The position numbers and the translations under genes are program-made. From Megalopta genalis (taxonomy: Eukaryota; Arthropoda; Insecta; Hymenoptera; Halictidae), in the NCBI RefSeq assembly GCF_051020955.1, contig NW_027476154.1, positions 186,001 to 250,000 on the forward strand: DNA of 64,000 nt, written 5' to 3'. The first letter of the stretch is position 1. Each line of letters opens with the position of its first letter. Below, one piece after another: positions 34,632-48,170 of this stretch. The notes beneath the pieces were generated by a model that made no database searches, had not been told where the DNA came from, and saw only the letters and a list, made by a program, of their open reading frames with translations.

Positions 34632-34990
34632 GAAATAGTATTTAATGTATTACATTATATTATATATAATGTACAGTTTTTAGTATGATATACAGTATAA
34701 ATGTATTTAATTATACTATATAATACACGATATAATAATTTAGTATAATATACAGTATAATATATATATATATTTATATACCATATATATATTATACTGT
34801 ATATTATACTAAATTATTATATTGTATATTATATAGTATAATTATATATATATATATATATATACATAATTATAATTATATATTATAAAATATAAAAAAT
34901 GTTAATTTAATAATATTTTATTAATTATATATATATATATTTATATATAAAATATATATAATTAATAATATTATCAAATTTACATTTTTT
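34632..34990. repeat. (AT)n tract and 131 bp palindrome, right-arm copy
   Basis: Palindrome at about 34711-34841. The AT runs are shorter than in the left arm by 37 bases in total. Confidence 0.7.
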
Positions 34991-37900
34991 ATATTTTTTT
35001 ATTGCTGCAGCATTTAATACATTATTACCGTATTAAATTATGCATTAACCTAATAAGAATGGTTTAGTACGATTACATTGTGTATAATGTTATTGATCCT
35101 GGAATTCCTAATAAATTAAACATTATTTAAAATCATGGAAATTTGAGTTCCTCGTTGTATTATTCAAATATTTTAATGATGCAACAATCTAGTTATCGTT
35201 ATTTATGCGATAGTAATTATTGATATCTAAATTCCTCATAAATGTGATATCAATAAATAATCATTGTACGTCATATAACAAACATTGTTAAAAAGAACAA
35301 TATGAGACAATTTTAAACAATATCATATGAAAATATAACATTGAGCATCATATATCCCATAAATTTAATATAAAATTCGTATCGATGTTATTATAATTCC
35401 GTTCAATATTATTGGAGCTTTAATACCTGAACAAAAAATATTATTTAATATCATGAGAGTTGAAGTTCTCTACAAAAAATATTATTAAATTATTATTATA
35501 TATGTTATTATATATATTAAAATATTATATTCTCGAACTTAAAATTCATATTATCCTAACATTAATTAGTGTCGTTAAAATTCAAATTGCTGTTAAATTG
35601 ACATAAACTAATATGATGAGAGATATTATTGTTTCCTGTTGTCGAAATATAAATTTCTTATAAGCTAATATTGATTTCGTGAGAGACTGGATGTGGTTTG
35701 TGGTGAGTGGACGGTGACAAGGTGACTATGTACATATAATATTATACGATATTGGCTGTAATGTAATTAGAACTCGCCATTTGTGATTGTGATTGGAGTA
35801 TGATGAATATTGTAATGCGACTGTAATTACATGCTATTAGGAGAAGATGATTGATTAAAACCATCAACCCAATTATATGTATATTAAATATAGAAAATAG
35901 TATAATACACACACAATAATTTTTTTTTGTTAAGTTACACAATTTTGCTTCGTGTAATGTTTAAAAGTGTAAAATGATGATAACGAAAATTTTATCATTT
36001 ATAATATTGTTTGTTATATTCCCCGCCTATTTTATATCTTCTACACTTTCTAAAATTTTTGGTATTTCTATATTTGATCATTGGTAATTAGTTATTAATT
36101 TTATTTGTTATTTATATTAGTACTACCACGATTTACAGCGGGTATTTTTTATAGTTTTCCCCCAGTTTACATATCTTACAATTTTTAAATTTCTAGTACT
36201 TGTATATTTGACTATTGCATTTTCTGTAGACTCTATATTTTTCGTAATCACAACTTACACCGGTCTTTTTTTATAGTTTTCCCCTATTTTGCATCTTTCA
36301 TAATTTTTAAATTTTTAGTTCTTGTGTATTTGACTATTCCATTTACGTAGTTTCTATATTTTAGTGTTTCTATATTCGCCAGTTGCATTTTAGTGGTTTC
36401 TATGGCTTTAGTATTTCTATATTTGATTATTACATTCGTGCAGTTTTTATATTTTTAATATTTCTTTATTTATTACGTATACTCTATTTATATTGTTTAT
36501 ACATATAGCCAAATATAAAAATACTAAAATGTAGAAGCTACATGAATTCAAAAATTCAGTAAATTTTATATTTGTTGTATATTAATAATCTATATTATAA
36601 TATAATAATATAATAAATATAATATATATAGTAATATATAATAAATAGTATCCATATTTGAATATATCTACATTTGATTACTGAATTTATATAGTTTCTA
36701 CATTTTACTATCTTTATATTTGATTATTGTATTTCGTCAAGTTTCTAATATTTCTATCATTTTCTTCTTAATTGTATTTTGCATGTATCGGAATTCTGCC
36801 ATGTATTACAACGATTCTTACAATCATTGAGCTTCTGCTGTGATTTTTTAATGTATAGTATTTCTACAGTCGACGACATTTATCATTTGATGGATCGTGC
36901 GAAATCATTCGGCTCGAATTCACATTTAACTAAACTCGAATAGCGGAATTATGTTTGATGCGAGATTTTCGCGGAAAATTTTGCGAAACTCTCAACGGTA
37001 TTGATCGACGAGAAAGAGAATGATCGACTTTCGAGTTCACGTCGTATTTGTTGCATAGGGGATTATGGATTTGATGGATTGATAATGAGCCAGCTATCAG
37101 CGCAAGGATTATTTCGTACTGGTTTCGTGAATGTTTGATAAGCTTCGATTAGGCCACTGATTTTACATGTCTATATAAAATATACATTTGTTGTTGTAAT
37201 AATCTCTGTGCAATTCGTCAGGAGAAATTCATTATCGAACGTATTCTCCTTTTAATAATTGGGAACTATTTTAATGAAATTTGTTCATAATAATTATTAT
37301 TATTATTATTATTTCCTCTGCAGTTCGATGAAAATTAACGAGAGAAAATCACCTTCTATAAACAAATACAACCGCGTATTATTCTTACGATTATTTCAAC
37401 ATTCATTTAAATTGAATTTATGTGTAATGATAATTAAATATTACATTGGTTGAAGTTACGTGAAAATCAAGAACAGAAAACATTTTCCATAAATAAATAT
37501 ATTTATTTTAATTATAATATTTATTTTAGTTACGAACTTATATGAAATAATTATTAAAACCTATTTTCAAAGAAGTTTCATGAAGATCGTGGAGAATAAA
37601 ATCATTAGTAATAAATGGATATGTACACGTACATTTTTGTTAAAGATTGTCTCCATGTTTATTTAATTTTCAAATCATTCATAATTGATAATTATTTCAT
37701 TGGTAATTAAGTAGAAATCTTCAGAATTAAAGTTTTCTTGTACATATATACATAAATATAAAGTTAAAAAAATTGTGTCTAAAAATATAGCAGTAATTTT
37801 CTTTCGAAAAGAAAACTTTCGAAATCATAATTAATATTGCTTGGTCATCTCTCGGCTCGCTAATGTGCTTCAATAATCAAACACAGCTATAATTCCCAAG

Positions 37901-40900
37901 AGTTCCATGCCATAATTATCACGTTCGAAAATTCAATTATTGTATAATATGAGAATCAATTCTATTTAGTATTTCACGAAACCGAAATATGGATGTATAT
38001 AAATTCCATAATTGATATACAAGGAAATTCATTTATTTAATAACGAGAAAGCTACGTATTTAGTGTATCACGAATGAAAACAATAATTGAAACAATTTTT
38101 AATTAGTTATATAATATTTTCGGGATTATTTTAATTAAAATTGTATAATTGATATAACTGCGGAATCGAATGATGCGAGAGAAGTGAAAATCAATGTATT
38201 CAATGATCGGCTGATGATTGAGAAGTGAGAGGCGATTGAGATTGTTATTTACATATGTCGAGAATATAGTGCGTGAAATTAGCGTAAATATTCGCGTGTA
38301 TATTTTAATTTTTTGTACAATCAATTGACAATATAAATTGATGAAATTTGATTATCAACAGTATACAACAACTCTGAAAATTCTTCGACATTTTGCTTTT
38401 ATTGAAATTCCTTAATAACATATCATTTAATATCATCGAAATTCAAATTGCTGTAAATTTTCGCATTCGCATTGCTGAAATTAAAATTCGTATTAATCTA
38501 ACATTAACTGGTGTCGTTCAAATTGTAATTGCTATAAAATTAACATAAGCTATGTGGTCTGGCTAGAACTTACTATTGTTATAATTTATATTATTTACCA
38601 TTATAAATTGATAAAATATGATTATCAACAATGTTGAACAATATAAAATTCTTATGATATTTCAATTTTTATTTTAAATTTCGTTCGAAGAATCGCTGTT
38701 CCTGTCAACAACCAAACTTCGTCTGAGGAATAATTACCCTTCCACAAAATTCAACTATTCCGATCCCTTCATTATAAAGTTTTTAATATTCGTATAGCCT
38801 CGGGCTATTTATAAATTCCTCGGAGAAAAAATTTTACAGATTCTCCGACGTAATTAACCCCTTGAAATACGATTTCTTTCATTGTCATGTTGATTAGCAT
38901 ACTCTGTCGTTAATAAATTCTACACGAGACAGAAAATTTATATTTGTTACATTATATGACTGCATTGTTTTAAATGACAACATATTCAATTTTTATTGTA
39001 ACATATTTTTGAATATTTAGTACATATCGAATATATATCATTCGAGCAAGGAGGGGATAGTTTTACCCTTAAAAATATAAACGAAGGAAAGAAATTCAAT
39101 TTTTTAATATCTTTAAGTTTTTATCTTAAATTTTTTTAATATCTGGTGCAATTTTAAAAATATGGAAGTTCTATCTCAAAGAAAATAAAAAGGGGTGCAA
39201 AATCTAATTTTCGCTGGAAGTAATTTCTTAATATCCAATAAAATTGTAGAAATAATTATGCAGAGAGGGAAACATCTACAAGATACCACATTCATTCAGG
39301 GGGTAGTTTCGTACTACGAAAAATAAAAAGGGATGAAACATTTAATTTTCACTGCAAATATTTTATTAATATACGGTAAAATTTTAGAAATAAACATGGA
39401 GATAGGTAATATCTAGACATCGTTATTAAGGCGGTAGTTTCACCCTGAAGAAAGTAAGGAAGGCATGAAAAATTTAATTTATGTTATAAACAGCTTTTTA
39501 ATGTCATGAGAATTTTGATAACATATACAAAAATAGGGTAACATCTACATATCGCAATTAAAAAGGGGCTGTTCCGCTCTAAAAAAAAATAGGTAAAGGG
39601 GATAAAAAGTTCAAATTTTATTATACGCATTATTTTAATACCTGATAAATTTGCAAAATATACAAGAAAATGGGATAACATCAGGATGTCGTTGTTAAAG
39701 GGGCAGTTTCACCGTGCAGAAAATAAAAAGGGGATGAAAATTTTTTGTTCAGGAGCAATTAAAATTATGAAATAAAATTGTCCGACATTCATAATTTCGA
39801 CATAAAAATCATCGAAAAATCGTAAATTATCCGTCGCGACGCGTGCTCACGAGCCAGAATCAGCGTAATCGTTTAACTCCTGCGAAATTTGCCCTAATCG
39901 CGATCATCTGAAGCTGTAGTGACTCCGTGTCATTGTTACAAGTGCGCCAACGATATTTCACCAAATTCTGATTCGCTGGATCAACCGAAACTTGCTGGAC
40001 CAATTGAATTTCGGCGGCCGGGGGTGGCCAGCCGCCTTCGTAAAGGTCGCGCGAACATGATAATCACATTTCCGACTCAGCGCGAATATTTTTGGCTCTA
40101 CGCACGGCCGGCACTACACCATAAATCGCACGAAACGAAAAATGGTTCGATGGAACTCGAGCGATAAGCGAAAATGAAACTTTGTTGGTCATTTTTCAAA
40201 TTCGCGTGCTTCTGATAAGTTCGAAACGTTTCTCCGGCGTATGAAATCACCGTGATTCTGTGGAACGAAGTATTCCCTTTCCAACGAATCCAAGAACGTT
40301 GATCTGCGATACTTTGTTGCAAATTTATAGCAGTTTTGAAAAAAAGTATAGAAGATTAATGTGATTTCTGAGGTCGTGGAATTCTAGGCGAACATTTTTC
40401 GAAATTCAGAATACCATAACTTCGTTAAAAAATATCGTAGGGTGGTGTTTTTCTACTCATTTTAGAAGTCCAATTTCCCAGTTTCGTAGCATCTTAATTC
40501 TCCTGTTTTATAAATTTTATTTCGTTAATACCCTGCACTGTAAATAAAAATGGTTCCGTCCTGTCGATTTCTCATATTCGCATAGATCTGAGTGGTTCAA
40601 AAAATTGTTTGGCAAACGCAATCACAATTATTTTAACGAACGAAGTCTCCCCTTTCGAATGAGCCCGAAAGTATTGATCTATGATTTTTGTTTGCCATCG
40701 TATAGCACCTTGGATTCTCTTCCGAATGAAATTCTGAAATTCAAAATACCGTAACTTTGTTAACAAAAAAAACTGTAGAATGGTGTTCTTAGATACATTT
40801 CAAAGGGTGAAATCTTCGCTTTCGCGCCGTTTGGATTATTTAGTATTAGTGCCCGATCGCGAGTGCCTGATCTCCGTTCCTTCATGAAGTGGCTGAAACG

Positions 40901-41019
40901 ACGAGAAACCTGGCAGAAAAGTATAAATTTCATTGTTTTGTTTCTACACTTTTCATTGATAAGTGTTACATCGACGAGATTGCATAGCGAATATATTTTA
41001 GCCAATTGGTGTTATTTCA
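34991..41019. repeat. Mirror of 6906-12954: arrays and dispersed repeats, no gene
   Basis: Holds the ~48 bp array (36025-36775), the ~640 bp dispersed repeat (38000-38642), the ~125 bp array (39025-39795) and the ~350 bp direct repeats (39796-41019). The intervening AT-rich stretches carry nothing I can support. Confidence 0.6.
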
Positions 41020-41377
41020 ATCATTTCGATGATAATTTTAATGACAATAATTTCAAGGATAATAATTTCAAAGATAATAATTTCGAGAATTATATTTCCA
41101 AAGACAACAATTTCGGAGACAACACTTTCTAGAATAACAATTACAAAGATAGTAATTTCTAGGATAACAATTTCAAAAATAATAATTTCTAGAATAATTT
41201 CTGGGATAATTTCGAAGGTAATAATTTCGAAGATAGTAATTTCGAAGATAATGATTTCGAAGATATCAATGTCGAAGATAACAATTTTGAAGATAACAAT
41301 TTCGAAAATGATAATTTCAGAATTAATAATTTCAAAGATGATAATTTCGAAGATAATAATTGACAATTTCGGTCGAA
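41020..41377 (-). repeat. 15 bp minisatellite 3' of GNAT, right-arm copy
   Basis: Mirror of 6548-6905, with units of the GAAGATAATAATTTC type. Long spurious frames occur on both strands. Confidence 0.85.
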
Positions 41378-41459
41378 ATTATAGAAATCCTGTTAAATAC
41401 AAGCAAATACTAAATAAAATATAATTTTCTTGACATTGCGATATCTTCTGAACCGTCGA

Positions 41460-43445
41460 TTAGTTCTTTATTTTCTTGGCTACAACAGTGAAGTCACGAT
41501 GCTCCTTCCCTATTCTCTTGCGGAACGATACGTCACTATAACGAAAGCCCCTGTAATTAATCCTTTCCAAGACCTTTAAGCGGCACCTCCTCGCGATGAT
41601 CTGCGCGTAATTGGAAGTCATGATTGCAGTCACTAACTTCGGTATGCTCAGAAAATTATGGATCACGCTATTAATTCCAGTGTCAGATATCGGTACTTTC
41701 ACTTGCTGTCCATTATTCAGCGCATTGGCAACCTCCACGGACACGGACACTAAGCCCTCGCCAATTTTTCGCTGCTGCATCTCCGGCAGCGTAGCCAGGA
41801 ACATCAACTCCATAATACAATCAATATTATAATATTTGAATAAATTTATCTTGCTGTGTATAGCAATCAGAAAATCTACGTAGCCCCTGGCCCGGTGATG
41901 TACGCAATTATCCTTGAATCTTTCAAGCCAACTCTTTTGGCAAGGTCGCCAGAGGACCGGGCGATGTCGACGAAACGGTGGGCGCCCACACGGACGTCGC
42001 GGGTTAGTTACAGGATCTCTCGGCATCGGATGATCTCTCAATATCTTAATTTTATTGAGAACAACACCAACAACTTCCCCAGTCTTGACGTCGACTGCAA
42101 CAATGCTGACACCGTCTTTAGCAATTTCCACACAGAGCTCCTCGAGCGCTCTGACGCTACAAGGCGCCGATATCAGATTTACGGCTTTGCAGATGCTCTC
42201 GTTGGGGAAAAAGCTTTTCCTTATTACTTGTAATGCTCCCTCCAAAGTATCCTCCGTCAGAGACTCGAACTCGATTTCTCCACCTTCTATGGAGCCCCAC
42301 TCAATGCAGGATTCAGTATTAGTTCTGGAACTGAACGAAAAGAAACAATTAATTAGTATGCACGTAATATTAAACGGTATATTAAACGACGGAAGCTTTA
42401 ATCGAATCAAGTTTCCAGAAACGTTTGGAGATACAGTAATGTCTTCCTAACTGACGCTCGGATTACGCACAGAAATGGACAATCTGGGAAGAGGAGACAC
42501 GATTACTCGAGCCTCGCGGCTCGTTTTTATAGTTATCGGTGAATCGACAACTTTGTAGACGACTCGTTTTTATAAGCGAATAGATTGGAAATATCTATAC
42601 GCCAGGATTAAACACATTTTTCCGTTCCGAAAAACTAGCAATTTCTCGATCCATCCGTTTCGAATGGCACGATGTTTCAATGCGCATACTTCTAAATTCA
42701 TAATTTCGAAATTATCTGGTTTCTGTAGTTTCTGATTTTTAAGATTCCAATTCCAATTCAAATCAAATTGACGGTTTTTAAATTCTCTGATTTATAAATT
42801 TACAATTTCGAAGTCAGCTGATTTCTATATGATCAAATTTTTAAGATTTCAATTTCTAAATTCTTTGATTTATAAATTCACGATTTTTCAGTTTTCTGAA
42901 ATTTTAATTGTTATCAACTGGTTTCTAAATGTTCTAGTTCTTACCGTTTCAATTTCTGAATTGTTTGATTTCTGCATTTACGCTTTTTAAGATTTCCGAC
43001 TCTTAAATTTACAAATTTTTAAATCATCTGCTTCCCAAATTTTCTAAATCTTATCATTTTAATTTCTAAATTCTTTGATTTACAAATTCACGATTTTTAA
43101 GTTCTCCAATTTCTATATATATAAATGTACATTTTTTAAATTATCAAGTATTTAAATTTTCTAATTTTCAAGATTTCAATTTACAAATTTTAATAATCGT
43201 ATCTCCTCTTCCCGACTTGTCCATCTTCGTGCACTATCCGAGCGTCAATTAGGGAGAATTCTCCGTATCCGGCCAAAATAGAGGTTGATTCGTGTCTCGA
43301 TGAAAAATATATTTTATTTATAAATATTTAAATTCGTAAAAATAAATTGTCTTTCTTATACCCGACACACGGAAAACATTAGTCAAAACAAGTGACTGAA
43401 GAATGTTCGCGGAAGAATATAGCAAAAATGTACGTACCATTCCAT
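41460..43445 (-). CDS. GNAT-family N-acetyltransferase, AANAT-like (right-arm copy)
   Basis: Same model as the left copy, read on the minus strand: ATGGAATG at 43445-43438, GTACGT donor, intron 43437-42331, exon 2 at 42330-41460. It encodes 292 residues. It differs from the left copy by Ala for Val in the HHRxRGY segment (about residue 150). The R-x-x-G-x-G acetyl-CoA motif and the MFLATLPEMQ strand are intact, so both arm copies could encode working enzymes. Promoter, intronic MITE and downstream minisatellite are all retained. Confidence 0.8.
42432..43267 (-). mobile_element. Foldback MITE in GNAT intron, right-arm copy
   Basis: Mirror of 4658-5493; ends bounded by TA, internal A-rich degenerate tandem repeat. 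Confidence 0.6.
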
Positions 43446-43532
43446 TTTAGTTCACTAAGAAATTCTCACTATACTTCACTGGGAAAATTAACTGAGAAAA
43501 TTCGCCGAGGTCTTCGCACTGATCACTGCTGC

Positions 43533-43604
43533 ACTGATCACAGAATGAGTGTTTCCGTTGACATCGGCAGGGTATTTATACTGTCCTTGCTAAAGGACAG
43601 AACG
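43533..43604 (-). promoter_or_regulatory. Compact bidirectional promoter (right arm)
   Basis: TATAAATA on the minus strand at 43580-43573 and an initiator-like TCATTC at 43548-43543. The inverted repeat CTGTCCTT / AAGGACAG lies at 43581-43600. The plus-strand small gene starts at 43627, 47 bases from the TATA box. Confidence 0.6.
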
Positions 43605-43626
43605 TCCTAATCAGCAAAGACGAACA

Positions 43627-44233
43627 ATGACAAAAGGATACTACCCGAAAAAAAATGCGCCAGGTATGAAAACGTCTCCCGTGGAAAACCATTAGCCACC
43701 GCGGCCGGCTATCAGGTAAGCACATGTACCTGCGATGACCGGTCGTGTCATACGGATTTTACAAGGATCGGTTCGATCGGTTAAATTAAAAGAAAAAGAA
43801 CAGCGGCGGATTAGGCCGAGCTAGTGGAAATGAGTCAATTGAAGGAACCATCGTAAACGGGCTCGCACCGAGCCTTGATGAAAATTATGATTTGCAAGGG
43901 AAAGCAGAACCTACGGGGACTAATTAGGGCCTGGTTATTTACAGTACCTTTGTTATTGGATATATTTACAGGGTGAAGTTATCGAAAACATGTTCCTACA
44001 AAAGTTGTTTAGCATGAAAGGGGGCATTCGATGGTATGAAGAATTTTCCTGCAGGTATAGTGATGCGGGAGATATCCAAGTGGAATTAATGTTTTCAAAT
44101 GTCATCTTTGTATAGCGATGCCGAGAGATCTGTTACATACGAAAAATATAAGGATATGAAACAGTTATTACATTATGTAACGCCTGTGCATCATGACTAT
44201 TTCAAAACACCGCCACATAAAGAGAGTAAATAA
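43627..44233 (+). pseudogene. Unrecognised three-exon small gene, frameshifted in exon 1 (right-arm copy)
   Basis: Exon 1 43627-43715 (CAG before GTAAGC), exon 2 43972-44054, exon 3 44116-44233. Introns are 256 and 61 bases. Exons 2 and 3 join in phase and read GEVIENMFLQKLFSMKGG, then WYEEFSC, then SDAERSVTYEKYKDMKQL and a C-terminus FKTPPHKESK. The A-run in exon 1 (43648-43655) is eight long here and seven in the left arm; neither joins the ATG in frame to the donor, whereas six would. The product, if made, is about 95 residues, basic at the N-terminus, with a helical charged middle and no obvious family. Exons 2-3 fall almost exactly in the 282 bases missing from the third copy. Confidence 0.4.
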
Positions 44234-44815
44234 ATAATAACAATATCTTATTTTAAGTTTAACAATATATAAATATATTTAACGTTCAAAATAAGAAACG
44301 AGACTCCTATTTTATTTATTGTAATTATTAATAAACAAAATTATATGGATTAATAGAAAATATATTTCGAATGATATTTAAAATTTCATAATTGAAATTA
44401 AATGATTATTACAATTGACTAATTATGAAAATGATGTAAGTCCATTTAAAGCCAGCAAACATGTATTACTTTGGTTAAATTACATATTGATAAATTAGTA
44501 GTATTTTATTTTTTTATACATAATATAACAGCTGTCTGTTGAAACGAACAACGTGATATTATTTCATGTAGTAAAATGATATAAATGCAATGCATATGCG
44601 ACAAATGAACGCAAGTCGCTAGCTGAAATCTACACATGCATTCGACTGTGCACTAGCAAAAGTCCAGAAAAGCTGTTATTGAAATTAATTTCTCAATGCC
44701 ATAAATAAAGTTTTTATTTTCAAATAAAACTTTTTTTAATAATCGCTCTATTTGTCATAGCGTGTCATAGCGTATTAGGGATTTCAATTTTGTATCGCGC
44801 CTCGGGCACCAGTAC
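44234..44815. other. AT-rich, no gene seen
   Basis: Downstream of the small gene; mirror of 3111-3692. Confidence 0.5.
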
Positions 44816-45036
44816 GCATTAATCCGCCAATGCTTGGGAGGGCTCTTTATTTCGCCCTTGCTGAAGAACAGAGAACTCGTATTCGTCAAGGACGAACAAT
44901 GCCGGCGAAAAAGATGCCGGGCGTGAAAATGCCTCGCGAATACAACCCTTGGTCGCCGAGACCGGCCATCAGCTATATGTATACAGTGAGTCCCACTGAC
45001 ATTCGAACACTTCTCAAGGCGCAATTTTAACTTTTT
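44816..45036 (+). pseudogene. Decayed promoter/exon-1 relic, right-arm copy
   Basis: Mirror of 2890-3110. The plus-strand frame with MPAKKMPGVKMPREYNP is open from an ACGAACAATG context, but the donor region is replaced by a Tc1-type terminus. Confidence 0.5.
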
Positions 45037-46200
45037 TAAAATTAGAGTAGACGATTTGAATTTTTTTTTAGATCATAGAGGGACCTGTATAATAGACAAT
45101 GTTACAATTTTGCTATTACATGCTTGGAATGACAAAACAAAGTAAAAGTCTCTCGTTGTTTAACTTTCTTATCTGAGGAAGCTATTTTTGATCACTTTTA
45201 GGCTAATTTTGCCGATTTTGCCGATTTTTCGAACTTCGAGATATTTAACTAATGAATGTTTAATAAAATATTTATAAATAATTTCAATATATATCATTAG
45301 TTAATTATATTTATTAATAATGATAAAATCTATAAATTTCGAATACTTCTTTTGAAATATGAAGGTTAATTATTTAAAAATAAAAAAGGATGTTTATATT
45401 ATGAAATCTAACGAAAATGTAAAAAATGCGTCTTGTTGATCTCGGTAAGTTATACGCATGCTGAAAATTTCATTGAAATCGTTTAACGCAATGGTAAGTT
45501 ACAAACGTTAAAAGATTGTAAAAATTGCAAATTTCTCACACTTCTTGATAAAAAGTGCGATTTTTGCGATCATTAATTATTTACAACTCGTACGAAGGTC
45601 AACCGATTTCAGTGAAATTTTTAGCATGTACATAACTTATCGTTATCTAAATAATAAATGTATAATTATAATTATTAATATTATACAAATAATAAATTAA
45701 ATTTTTTAAAATAAAAAAAACACCATTTTCAAAATAAACCAATGAGAAACGATTAAGATTTCCGAATGATTCAATTTGTATTGCGCTTGTCCTCCCGATG
45801 ATGAATTGTAGACAATATCGATCTATCCGTGCGAAGCAGTATTTTCGTGAAAACGTTACTCTCCCTTATACATTTTAGTATTTTACAGTATTATATATCG
45901 TCCGCATCTGTTCACCAAAAGTCGAGTCGCAGGCGACTTTTCGTCGAGTCCCTCATTTCAAGAAATATATTTCGCTACCAATATTTTAGGGCATCGTTGG
46001 TCAGAATTAAAATTTTTCGTTGAAGATTGTCTCAATTTTTGTTTCATTATCAATTAATTAATAATTGATGATTATTTCATTGGAAATTCCATAGAAATCT
46101 TTAGAATACAAATTTTATTTTACATATAAATAAATATAAATTTGAAATGATTATGTCTAAAAATATAGCAGCAATTTTCTTTCAAACAGAATGCTTTCGT
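45037..46200. other. AT-rich spacer, no gene seen
   Basis: Mirror of 1726-2889, with the same dispersed-repeat segment at 45978-46200. Confidence 0.5.
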
Positions 46201-46976
46201 TGCCTCGCGGCTCGTTTTTATAGTTGGTGGCAATCGTTAACTATAAAAACGAACCGCAAAGCTCGAATAATTGTATCTCCTCTTCCCAAATTGTCCATTT
46301 TTGTTTCTAAGGCTGAGCATCAATTAGGGAGAATTTACTGTACACATAACAATTCCATACTTGATATATAAGGAAATTCATTTATTTAATAATAAGAAAG
46401 TTATGTATTTAATGTATCAAGAATGAAAAAAGTAATTGAAATAATTTTTAATTAGTTATTTAATATTTTCGGGGTTATTTTTATTAAAATTGTATAATTG
46501 GTATAACTGCGGAATCGAATGATGCGTGAGCAGTGAAAATCAATGTATTCGATGATCGGATGATGAATGAGAAGTGAGAGGCGATTGAAATTGTTATTTA
46601 CATATTTAGAATTTTGAGCGTGAAATTAGCGTAAATATTCGCGTGTATATTTTAATCTTTTTTATAATCAATTGACAATATAAATTTATGAAATTTGATT
46701 ATCAACAGTATACAACAATTCTGAAATTTCTTCGACATTTTGTTTTTATTGAAAATTCCTTAATAACATATTATTTAATATCATCGAAATTGAAATTGCT
46801 GTCAATTTTCGCATTGGCATTGCTGAAATTAACATTCGTATTAATTACTATAAAATTAACACATAAGCTATGTAGTCCGGCTAGAATTTACTATTGTTAT
46901 AATTTATAGTATTTACTATTATAAATCGATAAAATATGATTATCAACAATATTGAACAATTATAATTAACAACACC
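46201..46976 (-). repeat. Foldback MITE (46201-46343) and ~640 bp repeat (46344-46976)
   Basis: Mirror of 950-1725. Substitutions relative to the left arm are more frequent here than in the inner arm (several in under 1 kb). Confidence 0.65.
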
Positions 46977-47979
46977 GAAAGTTTTTCGACGGTTCGATTT
47001 TTATTTCGAACATCATGAATTTCACTGGTAAATCGATATATGTATAGCTGTGTAAACAGAATTCGTGCACAATCTGAGCGTCAATTAGGGTGGATTTACT
47101 GCACCGTACGGCAAATTGCACGGGAGACCGAGCGGCCGGGCACGGTCATTAGCCAAGAAAACGTAGATTGTTGCGTACATTGTTTTCTTGTTCATTTACA
47201 AGAATGCGTACAGTCCGCGAACCTTCCAGCGGATTGGGCAGAGGAAACGTTCACCCCTTAAGGTACCGTTACGGCCATTCACGATCGAAGAGAATACAAA
47301 TAAGAATTTCTTGGTTAATCTCCCCCACCATTATTCACCCGTAATCAATAGACTAGAATGCCGTGCTGATGATGGGCAGAACATTGTCCGATGGGGGAGG
47401 GGGCAAGCAGAAATTAAAATCAGAAATTCTAGCATACCCAAATACGTGACATGAACGGTCGGTTCTTAGGACCGGTTGTAAAATTATAAGGACTTTCAAG
47501 GGGCCAGACCCAGGATCTCGACTTTGATACTTTTACGACCGGTCCTCGAGTTTATGGCACGCATTATATTATTATATATATATTTAATGATAAAAGTTCT
47601 TTCTTTTTCACTTAAAAATCGATGTAAATATCGACAGTAAGATGCGATCCTTTGCGATCATCGAGAACGAATCTTTAACCCAGGCACGGTTGTTCTAGTC
47701 GACGACTTTTCGAATTGTATTGTAAAAGTGTTTACATACCTCACTGATTAATATCTATACGATGGAACTTGAAAAATCGATGATTATATCGAGAAATAAC
47801 GAATAGTATAAACAAATAGTTTTGTTGAATAGCATGTACAAAGCATCGAATCTGATCATCGATATCTTATAATATTCGTTTTAAAACATTGTTCGTATCA
47901 CCCATATTTTTTAGATATTTCCACGTTTCCATATACATTCATAGTACATTGTATATTAAATTCTTCCCAATTTTCTTTC
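46977..47979. other. No gene seen
   Basis: Mirror of 1-949, including the solo MITE end at 47054-47101, running past the window-limited arm end at 47925. Frames at 47040-47454 have no motif. Confidence 0.45.
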
Positions 47980-48170
47980 GGCTTCTAAAGAAAAACGGAC
48001 AATTTGGAAAAAGGAGATACGGTTATTCGAGCCTTGCAGCTCCTTTTTATAGATACCGATTGTCAGCAACTATAAAAACCAGTTCCAAGGCTCGATTAAT
48101 CGTATCTTCTCTTCCCAAATTATCCATTTTTGTTTCTAAGCTGAGCATCAATTAGGGAGAATTTACTGTA
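47980..48170 (-). mobile_element. Foldback MITE, nearly full
   Basis: GGACAATTTGGAAAAAGGAG with a GAGCC..CTTTTTATAG stem on one side, and the inverted AACTATAAAAA..GGCTCG and CTTCCCAAATTATCC on the other. It ends GGGAGAATTTACTGTA at a TA. The left outer terminus is truncated. Confidence 0.65.

Larger units (their letters stand above)
25208..47925 (-). repeat. Right arm of the giant inverted repeat
   Basis: Reverse complement of 1-22909, gene for gene and repeat for repeat. It has 67 extra bases at 29281-29347 and lacks 48 bases relative to the left arm. The inner end is made of tandem arrays whose interior unit differs from that of the left arm. Beyond 47925 the partner sequence would lie upstream of the window, so this is not a proven outer boundary. 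Confidence 0.95.
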
